From positions 1-51,674 of the forward strand of contig JBELBV010000011.1 in assembly GCA_042095135.1 (NCBI GenBank): a DNA stretch of 51,674 bases, read 5' to 3'. Numbering within the stretch: position 1 is the stretch's first letter; every line of letters begins with the position of its first letter. This document shows positions 44,301 to 51,674 of this stretch, piece after piece. The DNA is from UA16 sp042095135 (GTDB lineage: Bacteria > Bacteroidota > Bacteroidia > Flavobacteriales_D > Sanyastnellaceae). A program made the position numbers and the translations under genes. The notes under the pieces are model-generated. The model made no database searches. It worked only from the letters and a program-made list of their open reading frames with translations, and was not told where the DNA came from.

Positions 44301-46264
44301 CAGTCGATCATAAACCGCGCAAACTGCCCCTGTGCTGTAGTCAAAATGTACGATCCGGAAGCCAGGTCCGCGACATCGAGGCGATGAGCTCCGGCTCGCA
44401 CCCACTGACCAGAATCCACTTGCCGTCCGTACGCGTCAAACAAGCGCCACGCCATCGCGGCATTCACTTCAACCTGCACGAAGCCATGTGACGTGGGATT
44501 AGGATACACCCGCAAGGGTTGCTTTGCCTCAGCGGTAGCTATGCCCACCCAACTGTCCTGCAGATCGGCGCGCATCACCGGACGGATCATAACCGTGCCT
44601 TCAATGTCGGAATTCAACCAGGCCCCACCCAGCCCCAACTGGTAATGCAGCTGACCGGCATTGGCATTGGTGTTCTTGTCCAATCCGAAATTGAGCATTG
44701 CCTCACTGCCTTGCACGAGGCCCACGTGGATGTTGCCATCAACGGGGATGGGGTCATCGTAGGCGTAGTACGCAAACACGTCATATCCGTCGGTGAAGTA
44801 CTCCGGGGTGTGGAATTGGTAATTCTCCCCGAGCTCGGCACCGGGCACACCCGAACTGTCTGCCCAAGCCCGCAGTAAAAAGGTTTCGGCGTCGGCGTTG
44901 TTGTAATACGGCGTGAAGTGAATCGCCAACCCCAACAGCGTATCTGGCACTTCCAATGCATACCGCATGGCTAATTTTCCGCCGGCAGCAGTCAAGGCGT
45001 AGGCCTTTTCAGCGGTGCCGTCGTCATAAGCAAAATCGATGTCGAAGACCTGCTGGAAGGTGATGCTGTCGTTATCCGGAACGCCCACTTTCTCCGTATG
45101 AAGCAGGCCGATGGAGCTCTGCCAGACGGCCACGTCAAACACCGCCGTGGTATCGCTCACCGACGAATCGAAGACGAAGTCCTCGCCTTGGGGATTGTTG
45201 CCCAAGTAAATCGGCGTGGTAAACGGCGCTTCTGGCAAGACATTGGTGTTCTGGAATGGACTTGGGTAGGTCGCAGCAGCTCCGTTGAAGGCAATGGAAA
45301 AACCGCTTTCGATGTTGTCCGCTTGGGTCGTGCTGAGGTTGCGCTGCTCCATCACCAAACTATCGCGCATGTAAAACGCCGGGTTGGAAGTGAAGTGGTT
45401 CCACGGCATGCGCGTGTATTCGCGCAGGAACGTGTTGACGGGTTCTACGATAGCCACCTCACTTTGCACCTCAAACGTCAATGGATCGATTTGGTCATCG
45501 AGCAAGATGTAGTCCAAATGCCACAGGTCCACATTCCCCGCCAGGGCTCCCCAGTTGCGGAACCGGAATTGGAACGCGTTGTCCAACCACTGAAATTGAT
45601 CCACGGCCACAAAGACCCGCTCAAAGGTTTCGGTCGTCACGCTGTCCATTGACCACACCTCCGTCCAAATCACCTCGCCGGTCACGTCATCTTCCGATTT
45701 GAATTCAAGTACCAGCTCGTCTTCTTCTGGATCGGGCGCGTTGCCCCTTCCACCTCCCTGCACATAGAACATGAGGTGGATGTTCGACTCCGGGAAGTAC
45801 CCGTTGAGGGCGATCGGCATCGACGTCAAGGTATCGGCCCAGTCGGGGGTGTTCACCTCGACAAAATTGTACGGGTACCCCGTCCGGTCCAGTCCGTCCA
45901 GGGTGGCGCATCCGATGGTCGGTGCATTCAATGCGTACGTTGACGTGATGCGAGCGGAACCCGACTCCCACCGCTGGTATGCCTCGTACCCTTCGAATCC
46001 CGGACCGGGCATGGAGGGGGTTGAAAAGTCATCAAAAAACGGAAGCGACAACGCCGCGCCGCGCACAACTGAGCGGTGGCGGCGTGCTTCCTCGGTATCG
46101 TGGGCCATTGGAACAGCCACCAAGTCGCGTTCGGATTCGGGAGTTGGAGCCGGCGTTTGAGCGGCAACGGGCTGCAGCGCCCAAGCTGCGGCAATGCCCA
46201 AAAGCAACAGATACTGCCGCCAAAAGCTAACGGTTATAGCGCGGTTCTCATTCCAATCTTGCAT
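44300..46264 (-). CDS. T9SS cargo protein with type A sorting domain
   Basis: A 654-residue secreted protein. It has a signal peptide (cleaved near VAAQ), a long body of unknown fold, rich in Asp and aromatic residues, and a type A sorting tail in the last about 75 residues (PLRVYPNPTSHGFVQVEV, AYGRQVDSGQ, LASGSYILTT). The tail is what the type IX secretion system recognises for export and surface attachment. No catalytic motif is recognised in the body. It sits between the PASTA gene (3-base gap) and rluD (1-base overlap). Confidence 0.92.
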   Translation of the reverse strand: MQDWNENRAITVSFWRQYLLLLGIAAAWALQPVAAQTPAPTPESERDLVAVPMAHDTEEARRHRSVVRGAALSLPFFDDFSTPSMPGPGFEGYEAYQRWESGSARITSTYALNAPTIGCATLDGLDRTGYPYNFVEVNTPDWADTLTSMPIALNGYFPESNIHLMFYVQGGGRGNAPDPEEDELVLEFKSEDDVTGEVIWTEVWSMDSVTTETFERVFVAVDQFQWLDNAFQFRFRNWGALAGNVDLWHLDYILLDDQIDPLTFEVQSEVAIVEPVNTFLREYTRMPWNHFTSNPAFYMRDSLVMEQRNLSTTQADNIESGFSIAFNGAAATYPSPFQNTNVLPEAPFTTPIYLGNNPQGEDFVFDSSVSDTTAVFDVAVWQSSIGLLHTEKVGVPDNDSITFQQVFDIDFAYDDGTAEKAYALTAAGGKLAMRYALEVPDTLLGLAIHFTPYYNNADAETFLLRAWADSSGVPGAELGENYQFHTPEYFTDGYDVFAYYAYDDPIPVDGNIHVGLVQGSEAMLNFGLDKNTNANAGQLHYQLGLGGAWLNSDIEGTVMIRPVMRADLQDSWVGIATAEAKQPLRVYPNPTSHGFVQVEVNAAMAWRLFDAYGRQVDSGQWVRAGAHRLDVADLASGSYILTTAQGQFARFMID

Positions 46265-46267
46265 GCC

Positions 46268-47068
46268 TTAATTCTGTTCAGTTCTTCCTCGGTCCCATCG
46301 CAAGCCGAGGTATAAATCCAATTCGGTTCCAGCCGGTACGGCCTTGTCACGCGTCGGCAACAAGTGCTGCTCGAGCACTTTCGCACGGGCTGAATCGCTC
46401 GCGTCTTCCACCGATTCAGCAAATTCCACTAGCCCGACGCTGAGTGTGGCTTCCATCAAAGCCGTTCGCGCCTCTTCCAACGTGAGTCCCTTGACATTCG
46501 GAACGCCGACCAATTCACGCGTTGTCGTGCCGGAAATCAAAACCACGCGGGTCCCTTTTGGGCGACGGGCATCGGCAGCCAATGCCTTGCCCCGTTCATC
46601 TTCCATGCGGATCACCCGCCCCACCAAGGCTACGTTGGGCTCAAACGCCTCCTCAACTTCGAAGCCTTTGTTCTCGAGGATGATGCGCGCGATGCCCGGG
46701 TCTTGCCCCTCTTCAATTCCGAGTCGTTCGTACGGAGGTGTGCTCCTGTACGTGGTCAAATACACCTTGCGACCGGCTTTAATCTTGGAAGTCGGCGGAG
46801 GCACCTGATCGATGACCTCAAAAGGACGGCCGTTCCGGTTGTAGATGCTATCCAAATGAACGGGAATGAGGCCCAAAGCAGCCAGTTCATCTGACGCCTC
46901 CTGCAATGTCACGCCTTTCAATTCCGGCATTTCCCGGGTCGAGCCTGGTTGGGTGTACACTTTCAAATAAACCCACAACCCACCCAACAGCATTGCCCAC
47001 GCTATTCCCAGCCCGAACACCGCTCGGATGAAGGAACGGCTGAAGATGTAGCGAAACCACTGCTTCAT
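46268..47068 (-). CDS. PASTA domain membrane protein
   Basis: A 266-residue inner membrane protein without kinase domain. One helix at about 14-35 is followed by three PASTA-type repeats: MPELKGVTLQEASDELAALG, GIARIILENKGFEVEEAF and VPNVKGLTLEEARTALMEA. PASTA domains bind cell wall fragments or act as spacers. Genes of this kind lie near rluD in many Bacteroidota. The ATG at 47068 is the first to give a proper membrane anchor. It lies 58 bases after purL. Confidence 0.9.
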   Translation of the reverse strand: MKQWFRYIFSRSFIRAVFGLGIAWAMLLGGLWVYLKVYTQPGSTREMPELKGVTLQEASDELAALGLIPVHLDSIYNRNGRPFEVIDQVPPPTSKIKAGRKVYLTTYRSTPPYERLGIEEGQDPGIARIILENKGFEVEEAFEPNVALVGRVIRMEDERGKALAADARRPKGTRVVLISGTTTRELVGVPNVKGLTLEEARTALMEATLSVGLVEFAESVEDASDSARAKVLEQHLLPTRDKAVPAGTELDLYLGLRWDRGRTEQN

Positions 47069-47126
47069 GCGTTCATCAACGTGGATTGCCTGGAAATGGT
47101 ATGCTGCGTGCACATCACGCGCCAAG

Positions 47127-49370
47127 TTAACCCATCAACTCCTCTTCCAATGCATTGTCAAAGGTATTTCGCCACTCATCGCAGAATCCAAAATGCGTGT
47201 TGTCGACGACGATTTTGCCTTTGGTGACGTGGCCGAGCAGTACAATCGGCACATCAAATTCTTCGATGATATCGAGCAGGCGGTCCTGCTGGTTCTCTTC
47301 GCAGCTCACCACGATGCGGCCTTGCCCTTCCCCAAACAAGAAAGCGTCCAAACGGATTTCATCGTCCGTGACCATGTCAAACCCAAGGCCATTTGGCATG
47401 GCCATCTCGAGCAAACTCACAAACAACCCGCCGTCAGCCACGTCATGTGCGGCGCGAATGCAGCCTCGTTCGATGGCCTTTCTTACACACCCTTGAACCT
47501 TGCCCTCGGCTTCCAAATTGAAATGAGGGGCCGGCGAGCGGTCGACCCCGGCAATGGTGCTGAGGTATTCGGAGGCATTGATGCAATTGGTCACTTCGCC
47601 GAGCAAGAAGATGAGCTCTCCCTTCTCTTTGAAATCGAGCGACATGTGGTGCTCGCGGTCCTCGATAACGCCTACCATGCCGATGGTTGGCGTTGGGAAG
47701 ACGGCCACGGCAGAACCATCGGGCTGGGCCGATTGGTTGTAAAAACTCACGTTTCCGCCGGTTACGGGCGTATTGAAGTGACGGCATGAACGGCTCATGC
47801 CTTCGATGGCCTTTACAAACTGCCAGTATACCTCTGGATTGTAGGGGTTACCGAAGTTTAAGCAGTTGGTTATGGCGCTTGGCACACCACCGGAACAGCT
47901 GATGTTGCGGGCGGCTTCGGCCACCGCGATGGCGGTCCCGATTTCAGGATCCATCTCAACGTAGCGCGCGTTGCAATCCACCGTCAGGGCCAAGGCCTTT
48001 TTGGTGCCGCGCACGCTGACCACGCCCGCATCAGAAGGTCGGTTCGTGCTGCGGTTGATGGTACCCACCATGCTGTCGTATTGCTCCCACACCCACTTTT
48101 TCGAAGCGATGTTGGGGGATTGGATCAAGTCGTCAGCCATCTCTTTGGCTTCTTCAATCGATGGGACCGGTACCGATGAGGCATCCCATGCTTGGGCGTC
48201 CGCGTACCACGCAGGCTCGCTGTACTCGCGGTCATATACTGGAGCGCCGCCGCCCAACACCAGCGTGTCGGCCGGAACATCGGCCACCAATTCACCTTCT
48301 TTGTAAAAGCGAATCTGGTTGCCTTCCGTAACCGTGCCAATGCATTCTGCGTGCAAATCCCACTTATCGAAAATGCCCTCTACGACCGCTTCATCGCCCT
48401 TTTTCACAACCACGAGCATGCGCTCTTGTGACTCGCTGAGGAGGATTTCAAACGGCTGCATGTCCGCCTGGCGCAAAGGCACCTTATCCAAATCAATGTC
48501 CATGCCCACCTCACCGGCTGCTGACATTTCCGAGGTCGAGCAGGTAATGCCCGCCGCGCCCATGTCCTGCATGCCGCGCACCGAATCGGTAGCGGCGAGT
48601 TCGAGGGTTGCCTCGAGCAAGAGCTTTTCCTGGAACGGGTCGCCCACTTGCACGGCTGGCAGATCCTCTGCGCTCTCCGCGGTGATGTCCTTGGAGGCAA
48701 ACGACGCCCCTTGGATGCCATCCTTTCCGGTGGCCGACCCCACGATGTACACGGGGTTGCCGACGCCGGAAGCCGTAGCACTAATGATCTTATCGGTTTC
48801 GAGAATGCCCACCGACATGGCGTTCACCAGCGGATTCACTTGGTAACACGGGTCGAAGAAGACCTCACCACCAACGATAGGCACACCGAAGCTGTTGCCG
48901 TAATCGCCTATGCCTTTCACAACGCCTTCGAGCAACCACTTGGTGCGGGGGTTCTCGAGGTCACCGAACCGCAAGCTGTTGAGCTGGGCAATGGGGCGTG
49001 CGCCCATGGTGAAGATGTCGCGGTTGATGCCGCCCACGCCCGTCGCCGCTCCTTGGTATGGTTCCAAAGCGGAAGGGTGGTTGTGGGACTCAATTTTGAA
49101 TGCGCAGCCCAGCCCGTCCCCGATGTCCACGATCCCGGCGTTTTCTTCGCCCGCCTTGACGAGCATATGGGGGCCTTCCTTGGGCAGTGTCTTGAGGTAC
49201 TTGATGGAATTCTTGTACGAACAGTGCTCGCTCCACATGACCGAGTAAATGCACATCTCCGTGAAATTTGGCGTGCGGCCGAGGATTTCTTCAATTTTTT
49301 TGAATTCATCTGCCGTCAAACCCATGTCTTGGGCTTGTTCCAACGTGGCTGGTGCAGTCGAGGCATTCAT
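47127..49370 (-). CDS. purL: Phosphoribosylformylglycinamidine synthase subunit PurL (small type)
   Basis: A 747-residue enzyme of the fourth step of purine synthesis. Motifs visible are TEMCIYSVMWSEHCSYKNS near the start, HNHPSALEPYQGAATGVGGI, GDPFQEKLLLEATLE, ACSTSEM-like TCSTSEMSAAGEVGMDIDLD and the second half with VTGGNVSFYNQS and AAHDVADGGLFVSLLEMA. The length is that of the B. subtilis type, which needs PurS and PurQ; there is no fused glutaminase domain. Start ATG 49370; the longer frame is not supported. Confidence 0.96.
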   Translation of the reverse strand: MNASTAPATLEQAQDMGLTADEFKKIEEILGRTPNFTEMCIYSVMWSEHCSYKNSIKYLKTLPKEGPHMLVKAGEENAGIVDIGDGLGCAFKIESHNHPSALEPYQGAATGVGGINRDIFTMGARPIAQLNSLRFGDLENPRTKWLLEGVVKGIGDYGNSFGVPIVGGEVFFDPCYQVNPLVNAMSVGILETDKIISATASGVGNPVYIVGSATGKDGIQGASFASKDITAESAEDLPAVQVGDPFQEKLLLEATLELAATDSVRGMQDMGAAGITCSTSEMSAAGEVGMDIDLDKVPLRQADMQPFEILLSESQERMLVVVKKGDEAVVEGIFDKWDLHAECIGTVTEGNQIRFYKEGELVADVPADTLVLGGGAPVYDREYSEPAWYADAQAWDASSVPVPSIEEAKEMADDLIQSPNIASKKWVWEQYDSMVGTINRSTNRPSDAGVVSVRGTKKALALTVDCNARYVEMDPEIGTAIAVAEAARNISCSGGVPSAITNCLNFGNPYNPEVYWQFVKAIEGMSRSCRHFNTPVTGGNVSFYNQSAQPDGSAVAVFPTPTIGMVGVIEDREHHMSLDFKEKGELIFLLGEVTNCINASEYLSTIAGVDRSPAPHFNLEAEGKVQGCVRKAIERGCIRAAHDVADGGLFVSLLEMAMPNGLGFDMVTDDEIRLDAFLFGEGQGRIVVSCEENQQDRLLDIIEEFDVPIVLLGHVTKGKIVVDNTHFGFCDEWRNTFDNALEEELMG

Positions 49371-49388
49371 GGTGTGGGATTTTGCCAG

Positions 49389-49396
49389 CAAAATTA
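49389..49396 (-). promoter_or_regulatory. Candidate -7 promoter element of purL
   Basis: TAATTTTG on the minus strand matches TAnnTTTG exactly, 18 bases before the purL ATG. The same octamer precedes carB. No -33 TTG at standard spacing is visible. Confidence 0.45.
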
Positions 49397-49446
49397 CGCT
49401 GCGCAATGGACCTGACTGTGAGATTTTTTACCCGTTTACTCACCAG

Positions 49447-49478
49447 TTGTCAACGGTGCGAGGGGTGTTGTAATTTCG
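49447..49478 (+). promoter_or_regulatory. Candidate dtd promoter
   Basis: TTG at 49447-49449 is followed after 21 bases by TAATTTCG at 49471-49478, one mismatch from TAnnTTTG. Transcription would begin almost at the dtd ATG (49484), so the mRNA could be nearly leaderless. Confidence 0.45.
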
Positions 49479-49483
49479 GGACC

Positions 49484-49936
49484 ATGAGAGCGGTTATTCA
49501 ACGGGTGAGCGAAGCATCGGTGAGCATCGACCAGGAAGTCCGCGGGGCCATCGATCACGGCTTGGTCATCTTGCTTGGCGTGGAAGCGGAGGACGGCATG
49601 GAAGACGTCGATTGGCTCGCCAAGAAAATCGCTGGTCTCCGGATTTTCAGCGACGCCGAAGGCAAGATGAACCAGTCGCTCGAGGACGTGGAAGGAAGGG
49701 CGCTGATCATCAGCCAGTTCACGCTCCACGCCGCCACCAAAAAAGGCACACGACCGAGCTTCATCAAGGCGGCGCGCCCCGAACACGCCATCCCGCTCTA
49801 CGAGGCCTTTATCCAGGCATTCAATCGACTCACCAAGAAGCCGGCGGCGACGGGAGAATTCGGGGCCGACATGAAAGTCGCACTCGTCAACGACGGGCCA
49901 GTAACCATCTGGATTGATACGAAAAACAAAGCATGA
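49484..49936 (+). CDS. dtd: D-aminoacyl-tRNA deacylase
   Basis: A 150-residue enzyme that removes D-amino acids from charged tRNA. Family motifs SQFTLHA (with TKKGTRPSF following) and NDGPVTIWID are complete, and the N-terminal MRAVIQRVSEASV is typical. ATG 49484 is the family start; a longer frame overlaps the divergent purL. Its stop overlaps the next gene (ATGA). Confidence 0.97.
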   Translation: MRAVIQRVSEASVSIDQEVRGAIDHGLVILLGVEAEDGMEDVDWLAKKIAGLRIFSDAEGKMNQSLEDVEGRALIISQFTLHAATKKGTRPSFIKAARPEHAIPLYEAFIQAFNRLTKKPAATGEFGADMKVALVNDGPVTIWIDTKNKA

Positions 49937-50271
49937 ACACTTCCCCTACCCTCCAATCGGTCCAAGCCCAAGTGGACGAATGGATCACCACCGTTGGCGT
50001 CCGCTATTTCAGTGAATTGACAAATATGGCCATCCTCACTGAAGAAGTGGGCGAACTCGCCCGCATCATGGCGCGCCGGTACGGCGACCAGAGCGAAAAA
50101 GAATCGGACCGCCAAGCCAACCTCGCCGACGAGATGGCCGACATCTTGTGGGTCCTCGCCGCCCTCGCCAACCAAACCGGCGTCGATTTGTCTGAGGCCT
50201 TTGCAGCCAACGTCGAAAAGAAAACCCAACGCGACGCCGACCGCCACCGCAACAACCCAAAACTCCAATGA
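49933..50271 (+). CDS. MazG-like nucleotide pyrophosphohydrolase
   Basis: A 112-residue all-alpha protein of the MazG/MTH1178 type. The metal-binding motif is EEVGEL (residues 37-42) and a second acidic motif DEMADILW is at 67-74; QRDADRH near the C-terminus also fits. It probably hydrolyses non-canonical or excess NTPs. It overlaps dtd (49933-49936) and the following gene (50268-50271) by ATGA each, so the three genes are one operon. Confidence 0.9.
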   Translation: MNTSPTLQSVQAQVDEWITTVGVRYFSELTNMAILTEEVGELARIMARRYGDQSEKESDRQANLADEMADILWVLAALANQTGVDLSEAFAANVEKKTQRDADRHRNNPKLQ

Positions 50272-51674
50272 ACCGCATCCTCCTTCTCCTTTTCCTTGCT
50301 GCACTCGGGACCAATGGCCTAGCCCAGCGCAACCGCCTCGCCCCCACACCCGCTCAAGAGCGGTTGGCGGTAGGTGAGCATCGCACCACTAGCGATGCTG
50401 CCTCTTGGACTGCGGGACTCAACCTCCGCTGCGTCGGCCCTACGGTCATGAGCGGCCGCGTCGTGGACATCGCAGTGGACAGCCCGGACGGACGCACCTT
50501 TTACGTTGCCTATGCTTCGGGCGGACTTTGGCGTACGGTCAACCACGGCACCTCCTTCGAACCCCTCTTCGATGACGCCTTGACCATCACCTTGGGGGCG
50601 ATCGCTGTGCACCCTGAAACCGGCCGCATCTGGGCCGGAACCGGTGAGGTGAATAGCTCGCGCAGTTCGTACGCCGGCACCGGTATGTACACAAGCGACG
50701 ACGGCGGCGAAACCTGGCAGCACGCCGGATTGGAGGACGCCCACCACATTGGACGCATTGCGCTGGACCCCACCAACCCCGACATCGCGTACGCGGCCGT
50801 CCTCGGACCGCTGTACTCCGCGAACACGAGCGGAGGCGTCTGGAAAACCCACGACGGAGGCGCCAATTGGGCCCGCGTGCTGCAGCAGGCTGGTGACCAC
50901 GGCGACGCCGGGGCGGTCGACCTCATCATTGACCCGTCCAATTCCAACCGGCTTTTTACAGCGCTATGGGACCGCACACGCCAGGCGTGGGACTTCCGCG
51001 GCAACGGTTCCGGAAGCGGCATCTGGGAAAGCACCGATGCCGGGGCGACTTGGTCGGAATTGTCGGCCTTGGAAGGATTCCCGAAATCCGAGTTCACAGG
51101 CCGAATTGGCTTGGCCTGGCACGCAGACAGTCAGCAGCTATTTGCCTTGGTCGACAACCAAGCCCCGCTTCCCGCTGAGGAGGAAGGTGAGGAGACCTAT
51201 GCACCTGAAGATTTCAAGGCCATGACCACGGCTGAATTTGCCGCACTCGATACGGCCCTGCTGGAGGCGTACTTGGATGAAAACAACTTCCCGCGTGAGG
51301 CCACAGCTGCTTCGGCATTGCAAGATGTAGCTGCCGGAACATTGGTGCCGCGGGACTTCTACGATTACCTCACCGACGGCAACCGGGCCCTGTTCGAAGC
51401 CGACATCGCCGGCGCAGAAGTCTACCGCTTGCCCGCTGACCAATCGCAGTGGGTGCGCACCCATTCCGAGGCGATGGAAGACGTGTGCTACACCTACGGG
51501 TACTATTTCGGGTTGATCGAAGTCGACCCAACGAATGCCGACCAATTGTACATCGCCGGTGTACCGCTCATCCAGTCCGAAGATGGAGGCGAAACGTGGT
51601 CGTCCATCGGCGCGCCCAACGTCCACGTCGACCACCACCACTTGTGGATTGACCCCGCCAACCCCGACCACCTC
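50268..51674 (+). CDS. Sortilin/VPS10-like BNR-repeat protein (partial)
   Basis: The first 469 residues are visible and the C-terminus lies past the right edge. A signal peptide (MNRILLLLFLAALGTNGLA) precedes a beta-propeller with Asp-box repeats: TSDDGGETWQHAG, THDGGANWARV, STDAGATWSEL and SEDGGETWSSIG. An extended loop (about 305-405) interrupts the propeller. Such proteins in Bacteroidota are about 1000 residues and are often called VPS10 or glycosyl hydrolase; an enzymatic role is unproven. It starts within the MazG-like stop codon. Confidence 0.85.
   Translation, partial: MNRILLLLFLAALGTNGLAQRNRLAPTPAQERLAVGEHRTTSDAASWTAGLNLRCVGPTVMSGRVVDIAVDSPDGRTFYVAYASGGLWRTVNHGTSFEPLFDDALTITLGAIAVHPETGRIWAGTGEVNSSRSSYAGTGMYTSDDGGETWQHAGLEDAHHIGRIALDPTNPDIAYAAVLGPLYSANTSGGVWKTHDGGANWARVLQQAGDHGDAGAVDLIIDPSNSNRLFTALWDRTRQAWDFRGNGSGSGIWESTDAGATWSELSALEGFPKSEFTGRIGLAWHADSQQLFALVDNQAPLPAEEEGEETYAPEDFKAMTTAEFAALDTALLEAYLDENNFPREATAASALQDVAAGTLVPRDFYDYLTDGNRALFEADIAGAEVYRLPADQSQWVRTHSEAMEDVCYTYGYYFGLIEVDPTNADQLYIAGVPLIQSEDGGETWSSIGAPNVHVDHHHLWIDPANPDHL

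Noticed and set aside
1..51674. CRISPR arrays, tRNA or rRNA genes, insertion sequences, integrases
   Set aside because: I found no regularly spaced repeats, no tRNA-like or rRNA-like stretches in the gaps, and no transposase or integrase product among the coding regions.

Overview
This window is a piece of a Bacteroidota chromosome, most likely Flavobacteriales or a close relative, with a GC content that looks to be in the mid-fifties percent (estimated by eye). The evidence is a complete type IX secretion (T9SS)/gliding core operon (porP-gldK-gldL-gldM-gldN), a gldA ABC ATPase, a PorG-like DUF6089 protein, a cargo protein with a T9SS type A sorting tail, two TonB-dependent outer membrane proteins, Bacteroidota-specific DUF4924 and DUF4834 proteins, and promoter elements of the Bacteroidota TAnnTTTG type. 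Shine-Dalgarno sequences are mostly absent, as expected for the phylum. I see no rRNA, tRNA, CRISPR array, insertion sequence or prophage. Coding density is very high and no stretch of 300 bases lacks a gene.

Layout. 1-3455: a minus-strand operon of an E1/ThiF-like protein (Rv1355c family), a GNAT-fold-like protein and a 7TM-DISM membrane receptor that runs off the left edge; a small receiver-like gene is divergent. 3459-5795: DUF4924, an OmpH/Skp-like protein and a 64-residue protein on minus, divergent from a DUF1853 protein. 5868-8402: a TonB-dependent/OMP_b-brl receptor. 8382-15249: the minus-strand operon carB, DUF4834, yfhO-like, FemAB/GNAT-like. 15408-17056: an alpha/beta hydrolase overlapping a PcrB-type prenylglyceryl phosphate synthase. 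17067-19483: a TonB-dependent receptor under a TPP riboswitch, so probably a thiamin transporter. 19507-21959: a CysQ-like phosphatase, then rsgA and gldA on minus. 21993-28655: groES-groEL, and the operon miaB, sigma-54 activator, lptE, TPR-like protein, secG. 28668-30542: a GT-C membrane protein and a small membrane protein. 30636-34192: topA and a catalytically degenerate arginase-fold protein. 34251-40196: the T9SS operon with promoter candidate and terminator. 40226-43223: an ABC-F ATPase and the PorG-like protein. 43224-49370: the minus-strand series purL, PASTA protein, T9SS cargo, rluD. 49484-51674: dtd, a MazG-like pyrophosphohydrolase and a truncated sortilin/BNR-repeat protein, joined by ATGA overlaps.

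The genes fall into three groups: housekeeping (pyrimidine and purine synthesis, chaperonin, tRNA and rRNA modification, ribosome assembly, topoisomerase), envelope biogenesis (LptE, OmpH, SecG, TonB receptors, PcrB lipid synthesis) and the T9SS. The least explained part is the left end, where E1-like, GNAT-like, 7TM-DISM and pseudo-receiver genes sit together. It is the best candidate for an undescribed small-molecule or signalling system. The degenerate arginase between topA and the T9SS operon is the second.
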